From: Halomarina pelagica
Lineage (GTDB): Archaea > Halobacteriota > Halobacteria > Halobacteriales > Haloarculaceae
Assembly: GCF_024228315.1 (NCBI RefSeq)
Contig: NZ_CP100454.1
Location: 496,001-560,000 of the forward strand
Reading direction: 5' to 3'
DNA length: 64,000 bases
Below are positions 45,483 to 53,896 of the stretch, one piece after another. Below the pieces are notes generated by a model that ran no database searches, was not told where the DNA came from, and saw nothing but the letters and a program-made list of their open reading frames with translations. How positions within the stretch are numbered: position 1 is the first letter of the stretch; each line of letters begins with the position of its first letter. The position numbers and the translations under genes were made by a program.

Positions 45483-45560
45483 GGCGGCGCTACGGACCGG
45501 CGAGGCAAAACGGTACGTGGTCGCGCCGCGACAGTCCGACCTGTTCGATCGGCGGGGTTT

Positions 45561-46076
45561 ATGCGGCTGGCGCGTCGACGTTCGCGTACATGTCACGGAG
45601 TACCCGCGCTCCTGGTCGAGAAATTCTCCCGCAGTGACGCCCCCGCGTCGGGGTCGAACGGCGATCCGTCCGTATCGGTCAGCGGCGACGGTCCCGAGGT
45701 CGTGCTGACGGCCGGCGGGGACGACTACGTCCTCTCCGCGGCCGAGGCGCGCGCCCTGCGCGCCGCGCTCGACGACGCGCTCTACCGCGTCGAGGAGTTC
45801 GTCCACACCGTTGGCGAACACCGACCGGACGGAACGTACGCCGTCTCGCGCCGCCGCGCCGACTCGGCGGGACACAGCAAGGTGTTCGACTCCTTCGACG
45901 CGCTCCGCGCGCTCTACGACGGCCTCCCGCGCGAATTCACGGCCGACGACGTCGAAGGTGCCACCGGCGGCCGCCGACACCTGCTCGTCTGGCACTTCGC
46001 CGAGCACCCGGCGTTCGACTGCCGGATAGTCAGCCGACAGCCGCTGACCGTTCGCAAGGGGGGCGACGGGGAGTAG
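45561..46076 (+). CDS. Conserved haloarchaeal protein (DUF7528-like), start uncertain
   Basis: The conserved-looking core is DYVLSAAEARALRAALDDAL, VGEHRPDGTYAVSRR, ADSAGHSKVFDSFDALRALY and HPAFDCRIVSRQPLTVRK. In frame, the first ATG is 45561 (171 aa), but its neighbourhood (GGTTTATGC) itself looks like a TATA box for an ATG at 45590. That second ATG is in another frame and meets a stop after 15 codons. A frameshift between about 45600 and 45640, or a non-ATG start, is possible. Function unknown. Confidence 0.55.
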   Translation: MRLARRRSRTCHGVPALLVEKFSRSDAPASGSNGDPSVSVSGDGPEVVLTAGGDDYVLSAAEARALRAALDDALYRVEEFVHTVGEHRPDGTYAVSRRRADSAGHSKVFDSFDALRALYDGLPREFTADDVEGATGGRRHLLVWHFAEHPAFDCRIVSRQPLTVRKGGDGE

Positions 46077-46111
46077 GGAAGGCTTTTCTCCCGCCCCTCG
46101 ATGCGTCCGAC

Positions 46112-47044
46112 ATGCACCCCAGACCGTCGACGTTCTCGATCGTCGCGCGCGACCCCGAGACCGACGCCGTCGGCGTCGCCGTCCACTCGAAGTTCATCGC
46201 GGTCGGCGCGGTGGTCCCGTTCGTCGCCGCCGACGCGGGCGCGATCGCCACGCAGAGCTTCGCGAACGTCACCTACGGACCGGACGGCCACGACCTGCTC
46301 CGGGAGGGGAAGACGGCGAGCGAGACCATCGAGGCGCTGACCGGGGTGGACGAGGAGGCCCCGTCGAGGCAGATCGGCGTCGTCGGGCGGGACGGTTCGG
46401 TCGCGGCGTTCACCGGCGAGGACTGCTTCGACTACGCCGGCGATCGCCAGGGCGAGACCTACACCGTCCAGGGGAACATCCTGGAGGGACCGGAGACCCT
46501 GGACGCGATGGCGGAGGCGTACGAGACGACGGACGGCGGGCTCCCGGAGCGGCTGCTCGCGGCGCTGCGCGCGGGCAACGAGGCGGGCGGCGACAGACGC
46601 GGCGAGCAGTCGGCGGCGCTCTATATCGCGAAGCCGGAGGGCGGCTACGGCGGCGGTAACGACCGCTGGGTGGACGTGCGCGTCGACGACCACGACGCGC
46701 CGATCGAGGAACTGGAGCGCGTCTTTCGCCTGTACGACGTCACGCTGCTCGAACGGGCCGAACCGGAGGAGACCCGCGAGCTGACGGGCGAGCCCGCCCG
46801 CGATGTCCTCGCGGCGCTCGCCGAGCTGGGGTTCTACGAGGGGACGCCGTCGGAGGCGTTCGACGGGGAGGCGCGCGCCGCGCTGGAGGAGTTCCGCGGG
46901 ATGAACAACTTCGAGAACCACTCGACCGCCGTCCTCGAGGACGCGCTGGCGCGGGGCTGGGAGGAGACAGACCCCGCCCAGGGCGGCGAGGATCGGCTGA
47001 TCGACGCCATCTGGCACGGGCTCTCGCGGCTCGAGCGCGTCTGA
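46112..47044 (+). CDS. DUF1028 family protein (Ntn-hydrolase-like)
   Basis: This 310-aa protein has the DUF1028 domain (about residues 5-220): TFSIVARDPETDAVGVAVHS, VGAVVPFVAADAGAIATQSF, RQIGVVGRDGSVAAFTGEDC and NEAGGDRRGEQSAALY. An added C-terminal domain (about 235-300) resembles a peptidoglycan-binding-like helical module seen in some family members. The family has an Ntn-hydrolase-like fold, but the activity is unknown. The start at 46112 is 35 bases after the preceding gene. Confidence 0.9.
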   Translation: MHPRPSTFSIVARDPETDAVGVAVHSKFIAVGAVVPFVAADAGAIATQSFANVTYGPDGHDLLREGKTASETIEALTGVDEEAPSRQIGVVGRDGSVAAFTGEDCFDYAGDRQGETYTVQGNILEGPETLDAMAEAYETTDGGLPERLLAALRAGNEAGGDRRGEQSAALYIAKPEGGYGGGNDRWVDVRVDDHDAPIEELERVFRLYDVTLLERAEPEETRELTGEPARDVLAALAELGFYEGTPSEAFDGEARAALEEFRGMNNFENHSTAVLEDALARGWEETDPAQGGEDRLIDAIWHGLSRLERV

Positions 47045-47118
47045 GACGGACTGCTGTACGACGTCCGCACGAGGGGGCCGGCCACAGGCTTTTGTCATCG
47101 CCGCGTGGTGGTGTGCGT

Positions 47119-47265
47119 ATGCGCAGCGAGGACGAGATCCGCGAGCAGTACGAGTTCCTCAAGGAGCAACTCGAGAGCGACGAGATGCGCCACGAGGGCG
47201 TCCGAAAGCTGTTCACGCACTACCGCCGCGCGCTGGGGTGGGTGTTAGAGGAGGAACACATGTGA
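47119..47265 (+). CDS. Small hypothetical protein (48 aa)
   Basis: The frame ATG 47119 to TGA 47265 encodes a charged, mostly helical protein: MRSEDEIREQYEFLKEQLES near the N-terminus and HYRRALGWVLEEEHM at the end. The third-base GC and acidic content fit a real haloarchaeal gene. No domain is recognised. It lies 75 bases after the DUF1028 gene and before a candidate small RNA. Confidence 0.6.
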   Translation: MRSEDEIREQYEFLKEQLESDEMRHEGVRKLFTHYRRALGWVLEEEHM

Positions 47266-47278
47266 GGGCGTGCCGGTA

Positions 47279-47289
47279 AGTTTATACTA
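47279..47289 (+). promoter_or_regulatory. Strong TATA box before the candidate small RNA
   Basis: AGTTTATACTA stands out in the gap after the 48-aa protein. Transcription would start near 47305-47315, at the first base of a perfect 10-bp hairpin. No protein-coding frame begins there. Confidence 0.55.
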
Positions 47290-47309
47290 CTGTGACCGCT
47301 TGTCTCAGT

Positions 47310-47408
47310 TGACGCTTCGCTTGGAGGGCCGAAGCGTCAGCGGGGACCAATTCAGGGCGGCGGGCCGGGATGGGCGTTTTCATCCCGTCCCGGCCTGCTT
47401 TCCTTTCT
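47310..47408 (+). ncRNA. Candidate small RNA with two strong hairpins
   Basis: Hairpin 1 is a perfect 10-bp stem (TGACGCTTCG 47310-47319 with CGAAGCGTCA 47330-47339). Hairpin 2 is a 12-bp stem with one U-G pair (47363-47374 with 47384-47395, loop CGTTTTCAT), followed by a pyrimidine run TGCTTTCCTTTCT as in a terminator. A TATA box is correctly placed upstream. I could not assign a known family (tRNA, SRP, RNase P or H/ACA). CTGA followed by GATGA just downstream recalls C/D boxes, but spacing is unconvincing. Confidence 0.45.
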
Positions 47409-47499
47409 GAACGACGATGACTCGCAGAGCCGCGCGTTCTCGGCGGATTCGGACGGAGAAGTCGGAGACGGTGGGCGTTCTAAGCCGATCGGATCGGCG

Positions 47500-47781
47500 T
47501 CACTCGACGGAGAGCCCGCCGCTCTCGCCGCGCCCCTCGCCCTCGCCCTCGCGCCACTCAAGTTCGAACTCGACGCTGAGTTCCGGCGCGCCCGATCCCG
47601 TCTCGCGCTCGGCCTTCACCTCGAAGACGGGGCGCTCGGGGACGTCGAGCGTCACCGAGTCGCCGCCGTCGGAGAGCGTGATGGCCTCGCCGCCCTCGAG
47701 CTTGTCCGCGATCGCCCGCAGGTGCGCGGCGATAGTCTCTCGCGATTCCGTCCGCTCGGACTCGAACAGGACTTCCTCCAT
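47500..47781 (-). CDS. Amphi-Trp domain-containing protein
   Basis: This 93-aa protein shows the amphi-Trp pattern: MEEVLFESERTESRETIAAH, LRAIADKLEGGEAITL and LSVEFELEWREGEGEG. The domain is small, found mostly in haloarchaea and some bacteria, of unknown role. The tail is Gly/Glu-rich. It has its own promoter region, and its start faces the divergent PadR gene across 210 bases. Confidence 0.85.
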   Translation of the reverse strand: MEEVLFESERTESRETIAAHLRAIADKLEGGEAITLSDGGDSVTLDVPERPVFEVKAERETGSGAPELSVEFELEWREGEGEGRGESGGLSVE

Positions 47782-47991
47782 ACCTCCGGATGGAACTCCC
47801 GGACGATAAGTCGGTCGCCGAGAGGTGCTAGCGCCGTGACGTGACAGGCGGCGGCTTCCGGCGGGTAGCACGGCCCGACTGTGGATCGCGTATCTCACCG
47901 GTGTCGGGGGGTCGTCCCTGACAGAGGATCGCGGGGGTGCCCCTCGGCCGACATGTTTATACCGCCTTCGAATTATTATCTTAAAAGACAC

Positions 47992-48279
47992 ATGTACGAT
48001 CTGACCGGCTTCCAGCGCGACCTGTTGTACGTCATCTCCGGCCGCGAGGAACCCCACGGCCTCGCCATCAAGGAGGAGCTGGAGGACTACTACGAGAAGG
48101 AGATTCACCACGGGCGACTGTACCCCAACCTCGACACGCTGGTCGAGAAGGGCCTGGTCGAGAAGGGCCAGCGCGATCGCCGGACGAACTTCTACACGCT
48201 CACCCGTCGCGGCCGTCGCGAGATCGCCGCGCGCAAGGAGTGGGAGGCCCAGTACATCGACGGCGAGATCGAGGCGTAG
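47992..48279 (+). CDS. PadR family transcriptional regulator
   Basis: This 95-aa winged-helix regulator has the PadR fold: LTGFQRDLLYVISGREEPHG, AIKEELEDYYEKEIHHGRLY, PNLDTLVEKGLVEKGQRDRR and TNFYTLTRRGRREIAARKEW. The C-terminal dimerisation helix is short. Many similar haloarchaeal proteins are present per genome, and some resemble the phage PhiH repressor. The AT-rich stretch ATTATTATCTTAAAAG (about 47971-47987) ends only a few bases before the ATG, so the TATA box and operator probably overlap there. Confidence 0.88.
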   Translation: MYDLTGFQRDLLYVISGREEPHGLAIKEELEDYYEKEIHHGRLYPNLDTLVEKGLVEKGQRDRRTNFYTLTRRGRREIAARKEWEAQYIDGEIEA

Positions 48280-48427
48280 CTTCCGCTCGCCCCGAGACGC
48301 GGTCCCCGCCGACCCCCGTCTCTCGCGGCGCGCGGCGCGAGGTCGTTCACGGCGCTTCACGGCGCGTCGCTCCGGGGAGCGGCGCGCTCGGCTCGCGTTC
48401 GGTGGCGGTCCCGACGACTCCGCCGGC

Positions 48428-48655
48428 TCAGACCCCCTCGCGGAGGACGATCTCGTCGTCCGTGATCGCCGCGACCTCGTCGGTCGGGATCGTCTCCTCG
48501 TGGGCCGAGTCGGTCTCCCCGGTCGCCACCGTCTCGCCGTGCGTGAAGTCAACGTAGAGCATCCCGCCCTCGACGTCCGTGACGGTCCCGACGTCCTGTC
48601 CGCCTTCCGTGACGACGGTCTTGCCGACGTCGTCTCGGGTAACGTTCGACTCCAT
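48428..48655 (-). CDS. PRC-barrel-like small protein (75 aa)
   Basis: The protein reads VTRDDVGKTVVTEGGQDVGT at the start and TDEVAAITDDEIVLREGV at the end, a small beta-barrel pattern with G-x-x-V-G-T-V-x-D-V-E-G-G as in PRC-barrel proteins of haloarchaea. It is likely cytoplasmic. The role is unknown; PRC-barrels can bind RNA or proteins. The ATG at 48655 is preferred to 48706. Confidence 0.75.
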   Translation of the reverse strand: MESNVTRDDVGKTVVTEGGQDVGTVTDVEGGMLYVDFTHGETVATGETDSAHEETIPTDEVAAITDDEIVLREGV

Positions 48656-48816
48656 GGCGGGGAGTGGGTTTCCCGCGACAAATAGCTCGTTGAGCGCGCG
48701 GGACACTGTTCGATCGGATCGAACGATCGGTCGCCCGGAACGTCGCCCCGGCGCGGAGGTCGGGCGGCCGCCGCCCCCGGTGACTCGTACCGTGAGGCGG
48801 GTCCCGACGACGGCGG

Positions 48817-51800
48817 TCAGTCCCGCGAGGGCGGTTCGAGCGGTCGCTCGTCCGGATCGGGACCGAGCGGCGTGACGTTCACGCTCGCGAGCTTGTAGTC
48901 GGGGATCCGGCTGACCGGGTCGAGTTCCTCCTGGGTGAGTTCGTTCACCGCGCCCTCGGCGAAGTGCATCGGGATGAACACCCCGCCGGGACCGGTGCGG
49001 TCGGTGACCACCGCCTTCACGACGATCGACCCGCGATCCGAGGTGACGCGGACGTACTCGCCGTCGTTCACGTCGAGCTTCGCCGCCGTCTCCGGGTGGA
49101 TCTCGACGAAGCTCTCGCCGACGTGGTTCATGAGTCCCTCGACGCGGCGGGTGAGCGTGCCCGTGTGCCAGTGATAGAGCACGCGCCCGGAGGTGAGCGA
49201 GAGCGGGAACTCCTCGCCGGGGATCTCCGTGGGTTCGCCGAGGTCGGCGGGGACGAACCGCGCCTTCCCGTCCTCGAAGTTGAACCCCTCCTCCTCATCG
49301 TAGAGGTAGGGCGTACCGGGGTGGTCCTCGTCCGGACAGGGCCACTGGAGGCCGTCGCCCCGCTCCTCGAGTCGCTCGTGGGTGATCCCGCCGTAGATCG
49401 GCACGAGGTCGTTGACCTCGCGCATGATCTCCGTGGGCGAGGCGTAGTCCCAGTCGAAGCCCATCCTGTTCGCGAGTTCTTGCAGGATCCTCCAGTCCTC
49501 CCTGGCCTCGCCGGGCGGGTCGACGACCGGCCTGACGAGCTGGACGCGGCGCTCCGTGTTGGTGACCGTGCCGTACTTCTCGGTGAACGTCGCCGCCGGG
49601 AGGACGACGTCCGCGTACTCGGCCGTCTCGGTGAGGAACACGTCCTGCACGACGAGGAACTCGACGTCCGCCAGGCTCTCCCTGGCGTTGTTGAGGTCGG
49701 GTTCCGAGATCGCCGGGTTCTCGCCCATGACGTACAACCCGCGGACGTTCCCCTCGTCGACCTCGTCGAACACCTCCGTGACCCGGAGGCCCGGCTCGTC
49801 CGGCGGGCGGACGCCCCACGCGTCCTCGAACGTGTCGAGCACGTCCTCGTCGTGGAGGTCCTGGTAGCCGGGGAGGGTGTCCGGGATCGTTCCCATGTCG
49901 CCGCCGCCGCCCTGGACGTTGTTCTGCCCGCGGAACGGCGACAGCCCCGCCCCGGGCTTACCGACGTGACCCGTCACCAGCGCGAGATCGGCGAGCGCGA
50001 GGACCGTCTGGGTCCCGTAGGTGTGCTGTGAGATCCCCATGGCCCAGCCGAAGACGCAGGTGTCGGCGGTCGCGATCGTCTCGGCGGCGTTCTTCAGCTC
50101 CTCCGGCGAGACGCCGGCCAGCCGCTCGACCTCCTCGGGCGTGAACGGCTCGACCTTCTCGCGCACCGCCTCGAAGTTCCGGGTGCGCTCCTCTACGAAC
50201 TCGGCGTCGTGGAGGTCCTCCTCGACGATGTGCCGGATCATCCCGTTGATCCACGCGATGTCGTAGCCGCCGTTGGTGCGGGTGTACTGGGTCGCGTGCT
50301 CGGCGAGTTCGATCTTCCGCGGGTCGAAGACGAACAGGTCCGCCCCCGCCCGGACGTTCTGGACGATCCGCGTGGCGAGGACGGGGTGGCTCTCGGTCGT
50401 GTTCGCGCCGGTGATGAGGTAACAGTCGGCCCGCCCGATGTCCTCGTTGATGCGGTTGGTCATCGCGCCGTACCCCATCGTCTGCTTGAGCGCGGCGACC
50501 GACGAGGAGTGACAGAGGCGGGTGCAGTTGTCGACGTTCTTCGTCCCGAGCACCTGCCGGGCGAACTTCTGCATCAGGAAGTTCTCCTCGTTCGTGCACT
50601 TGGAGGAGGAGAACACGGTGAGCGCGTCGGACCCCACCTCGTCGCGGATGCGTGAGAACTCCTCGGCGACGCGGGAGAGCGCCTCGTCCCAGGTGGCCTC
50701 CCGGAACTCGCCGTCCTCCCTGATCAGCGGCGTCTCCAGGCGCGCGTCGCTGTTGGCGAAGTCGTAGGCGAACTTCCCCTTCACGCACGTCGAGAAGGCG
50801 TTCGCGGGCGTCGCCTCGGGGTCCGCCGGTCGGGTGCCGAGGACCTCTCCGTCCTTCCCGTACAGGTCGACCCGACAGCCGACGGCGCAGTACCCGCAGG
50901 TCGTCTCCGCGACGTCGACCCGATCCAGGCGGTAGTTCGCGACGCGGGAGCCGACGTCGAACAGCAACCCCTCGGGCACGGTGTTCGCCGCGACGAACTC
51001 GGAGGCGTGTTCGATCTCCGCGAGCGTCGCGTCCGCCGTCTCGTCGAGCCAGTCGTCGACCCGCGTCCGCAGCTCGTCGGCCTGCCGCCTCGCCCGGCCT
51101 ACCAGCCGCGAGACGCCGCGCGCCTGCGCGATCCCCGGCTCGGATCCCTCCCGCCCGTAGACGCCGCGGTTCGGGTGTGCCGCGGTGTCGATCGTCTCGG
51201 CCGGCTCGCGGCGCAGCACCTTCCCGACGGAGGTCTCCTGGTCGAACCCGGGGATCGGGAGCGTCCCGATGTCGACGAGGCCCTTCTCGACGAGCGCGCC
51301 GGTCGGACAGACCGTCGCGCAGTGGCCGCAGGAGATGCACGTCGAGTCGTCCATCGTCTCCGCCTCGCTCTGGAAGCCGATCCGCATGTCGGGGCCGTTG
51401 CCCTCCATGCGAAGGACGCCCGCGGCCTGCACGTCGTTGCACGCCTCGACGCACCGGTTGCAGAGGATGCACTTGTTGCGGTCGATCTGGATGAACGACG
51501 AGGTGGTGTCGATCGGCTCGTAGGCGTCGCGGTCGTCGAAGACGCCGTACCGGGGGTGTTCGACGCCGTTCTCCATCGACGCGTCTTGGAGTTCGCACCG
51601 GCCGCTCTGCCCGCACGTCGTACAGCGGAGGTTGTGATTCGAGAGCTGGAGGTCGAGGTTCACGTCGCGCGCCTCCGTCGCGGCGTCCGCGTCCGTCCGG
51701 ACGGTCAGCCCGTCCTCGGCGGGGAAGCTGCACGAGGGGACGAGACCGTACTCCTCGGTCTCGACCACGCACGTCCGACACGTCGTCCGCGGACCGATCG

Positions 51801-52083
51801 CGAACCGCCGTCCGGTGTTCGATTCGATCTCGTCGCCGCGCTCGTAGTAGCAGAGCGCCGGGACGTAGCCCGCCGGGTCGATCGCCTCGATCGCGTCGAG
51901 GACCGTCGCCCCCGGCTCCAGGTCGACGCGCTCCCCGTCGACGGTGATCGCGGTGCGCCCGTCGGTGGCGGCGACCGGGGGATCGTTCGCCGTGCCCGTC
52001 CTGAACTCCGCCGTCCGGGGCGTGCTCGGCTGCGGGTCCTCGACGTTCGGAACGCCGGGCAGCGGGTGCTCGTCGGTGCTCAC
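48817..52083 (-). CDS. fdhF: Formate dehydrogenase catalytic subunit, molybdopterin type
   Basis: This 1088-aa protein oxidises formate at a molybdenum/tungsten-bis-MGD centre. Domains in order: N-terminal [2Fe-2S] (CYYERGDEIES, CRTCVVETEEYGLVPSC), NADH-dehydrogenase-G-type His-Cys motif (HNLRCTTCGQSGRCELQ), two [4Fe-4S] ferredoxin motifs (CILCNRCVEAC, CISCGHCATVCPTG), a Fe4S4 MopB motif (CGYCAVGC), then the MopB core with the metal ligand Cys524 in RLCHSSSVAALKQTMGYGAM, and the C-terminal molydopterin-binding barrel. The start is GTG at 52083, overlapping the upstream gene by 4 bases (GTGA). Confidence 0.92.
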   Translation of the reverse strand: MSTDEHPLPGVPNVEDPQPSTPRTAEFRTGTANDPPVAATDGRTAITVDGERVDLEPGATVLDAIEAIDPAGYVPALCYYERGDEIESNTGRRFAIGPRTTCRTCVVETEEYGLVPSCSFPAEDGLTVRTDADAATEARDVNLDLQLSNHNLRCTTCGQSGRCELQDASMENGVEHPRYGVFDDRDAYEPIDTTSSFIQIDRNKCILCNRCVEACNDVQAAGVLRMEGNGPDMRIGFQSEAETMDDSTCISCGHCATVCPTGALVEKGLVDIGTLPIPGFDQETSVGKVLRREPAETIDTAAHPNRGVYGREGSEPGIAQARGVSRLVGRARRQADELRTRVDDWLDETADATLAEIEHASEFVAANTVPEGLLFDVGSRVANYRLDRVDVAETTCGYCAVGCRVDLYGKDGEVLGTRPADPEATPANAFSTCVKGKFAYDFANSDARLETPLIREDGEFREATWDEALSRVAEEFSRIRDEVGSDALTVFSSSKCTNEENFLMQKFARQVLGTKNVDNCTRLCHSSSVAALKQTMGYGAMTNRINEDIGRADCYLITGANTTESHPVLATRIVQNVRAGADLFVFDPRKIELAEHATQYTRTNGGYDIAWINGMIRHIVEEDLHDAEFVEERTRNFEAVREKVEPFTPEEVERLAGVSPEELKNAAETIATADTCVFGWAMGISQHTYGTQTVLALADLALVTGHVGKPGAGLSPFRGQNNVQGGGGDMGTIPDTLPGYQDLHDEDVLDTFEDAWGVRPPDEPGLRVTEVFDEVDEGNVRGLYVMGENPAISEPDLNNARESLADVEFLVVQDVFLTETAEYADVVLPAATFTEKYGTVTNTERRVQLVRPVVDPPGEAREDWRILQELANRMGFDWDYASPTEIMREVNDLVPIYGGITHERLEERGDGLQWPCPDEDHPGTPYLYDEEEGFNFEDGKARFVPADLGEPTEIPGEEFPLSLTSGRVLYHWHTGTLTRRVEGLMNHVGESFVEIHPETAAKLDVNDGEYVRVTSDRGSIVVKAVVTDRTGPGGVFIPMHFAEGAVNELTQEELDPVSRIPDYKLASVNVTPLGPDPDERPLEPPSRD

Positions 52084-53705
52084 GTGACGGACCCCCCGTC
52101 GACCTCGGCGGTCGCGTCGCCCTCCAGCGTGGAGCCGGGCCGCCGTTCGACCTCCCGCCGCCGGCACTCGCCGGCGGGGCAGTGGCCGTCGGCGTGGGCG
52201 GCGAACTCGGATCGAAAGTCGTCCATCGCCGTCGTCACGGGCCGCGGGGCGGCCTGCCCGAACTCGCAGAGGCTCGTCCGGCGCATCACGCGGGCCAGTT
52301 CGCGGATCGCGTCCTCGCGGAAGTCGCCGTCGTATATCCCCCGGAGCAGGTCGACCAGCTGCTTCGACCCCTCGCGGTCGGGGACGCACCGCCCGCAGTT
52401 CTCCTCGCGGGCGAACTTCGCCCGCCTGCCGGCGAACGCGACCATGCACCGCCGGTCGTTCAACAGCTCGACGATCCCGTTCGTCCCGAGGTCCAGGGTC
52501 CCGAGCACGGGCGCGCTCGGCGGGACGTCGAGGTCCTGGGTGAGCCCGCCGAACCGCCCGCCGACGCACGCCGCCTTGGTCCGCCCGTCGGCGTCGACGG
52601 CGTCGAGCGCCGCCTCGAGCGAGCCGTCCGTCGGCAGCTCGATCGTCGCCGGCGCGACGACGTCGCCGGCGACCGTCACGACCCGGGTGCCCGGATCCAG
52701 CGCGTCGGGGTCGAACGCGTCGGGCTCCGACAGCGCCGCGCGGACCTGCGCCACCGTCCGGGCGGTGTGGACGGCGGTCGGCCGACCGAACAGCCCGTAG
52801 ACCTCGGGTCCCGGCGGTCGGCGACGGGCTTCGAGGCGGTCGTTCCCCTCGAGCGCCTCGAGCGCCATCGTCATCTCCCCGGCCGCGAACGCGTCCGGCC
52901 CGGCGACTACCTGGAGATTCAGGTCCGAATCGGTCGCGTCGGCGAACGCGGAGACCGCCCGGCGCACCCGGCGGCGGGCGAGGTCGTCCGCCTCGTCCAG
53001 ATACAGCACGACATCGGTCGCCCCGACGATGTGCGCGACCGCGGCGGCCCCGTCGATGACGTCGATCGGGGTCCCCTCGAGGAGCGTCTGCTCCACGAGC
53101 GCACTCGGGTCGGCCTCGTTCGCGTTGACCACGACGACCGGCTCCCCCTCCGTCTCCCGCACCGTTCGCCACGTCTCCGCGACCGGCTCGTCGGTGCTCC
53201 CGTCGCCGCGGCCGCGACCCAGGAGCCCGATCCCGTCGACCCGGGACCGCGCCTCGTCGGGAGCCTCGCGAACCCGGTCTGAGACGAGCGACCCGTCGCC
53301 CGCGTACTCCTCGACGGCGCTCGGTCTCACCCACCCGCACCGGGCCAGGACCCGGCGCTCGCCGACCGCGAGCGGTCCCGACCCGGGTATCGGGAACCGA
53401 CCGGTTCCGGGGTCGTGGTCGACGACCGCGTACGCGCCGTGCGTCGGGAGCGTCCCGTCCTCGAGTTCCCCGACCAACTCCTCCGCGTCCGCCGGCGAGC
53501 AACGGTCGTGGATCGCGGTCGTTCCCCCTCGCGTCAGGGTCACGAGCGGCGAGAGTTCCACCGCGCCGGTCGGACCGACCTCGACGACGCGGGCGGCCGT
53601 CGCCGAGTCCCGCGCCTCCTTCAGCGTCGCCGCTGCGGTCGCCTCCGTCGATCCGACGGGGACGCGAACGCGGGGAACGTCTCCGCTCGCCTCGGTACTC
53701 GACAT
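52080..53705 (-). CDS. NuoF-like partner subunit of formate dehydrogenase, degenerate cofactor sites
   Basis: This 541-aa protein aligns with NADH-quinone oxidoreductase chain F/FdhB. The usual FMN/NADH loop GRGGAGFPTG is replaced by GRGRGDGSTD (163-172), and NADEGEPG by NANEADPS (194-201). The [4Fe-4S] motif reads CGRCVPD (437-443) where CGxCxPC is expected, with the fourth ligand candidate Cys480 in TSLCEFGQ. So one of the four Cys is Asp443. It may accept electrons without NAD(H), or act as a structural subunit. It lies upstream of fdhF, coupled by 4 bases. Confidence 0.8.
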   Translation of the reverse strand: MSSTEASGDVPRVRVPVGSTEATAAATLKEARDSATAARVVEVGPTGAVELSPLVTLTRGGTTAIHDRCSPADAEELVGELEDGTLPTHGAYAVVDHDPGTGRFPIPGSGPLAVGERRVLARCGWVRPSAVEEYAGDGSLVSDRVREAPDEARSRVDGIGLLGRGRGDGSTDEPVAETWRTVRETEGEPVVVVNANEADPSALVEQTLLEGTPIDVIDGAAAVAHIVGATDVVLYLDEADDLARRRVRRAVSAFADATDSDLNLQVVAGPDAFAAGEMTMALEALEGNDRLEARRRPPGPEVYGLFGRPTAVHTARTVAQVRAALSEPDAFDPDALDPGTRVVTVAGDVVAPATIELPTDGSLEAALDAVDADGRTKAACVGGRFGGLTQDLDVPPSAPVLGTLDLGTNGIVELLNDRRCMVAFAGRRAKFAREENCGRCVPDREGSKQLVDLLRGIYDGDFREDAIRELARVMRRTSLCEFGQAAPRPVTTAMDDFRSEFAAHADGHCPAGECRRREVERRPGSTLEGDATAEVDGGSVT

Positions 53706-53820
53706 ACTCCCTGGCAACCACAGGAACGTCGAAAAGCGTTGTTGGGCCTCGCGGGGAGAGTGTTTCCGGGGACACACTCGATCGTCGGGGAGTGTGGTCC
53801 GAGGATGGGTGTGGACGGTG

Positions 53821-53860
53821 GACGCTGTCGGTGGTCGATGGACGCTGTCGGTGGTCGATG
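53821..53860. repeat. Two tandem 20-bp repeats upstream of the fdh operon
   Basis: GACGCTGTCGGTGGTCGATG at 53821-53840 is repeated exactly at 53841-53860, and GGTCGATGG follows again. It lies about 115 bases before the NuoF-like gene start and could be a regulator site or simply slippage. Confidence 0.65.
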
Positions 53861-53896
53861 GTCGATGGACGGACGACGACCGCCGATCGACGGTCG

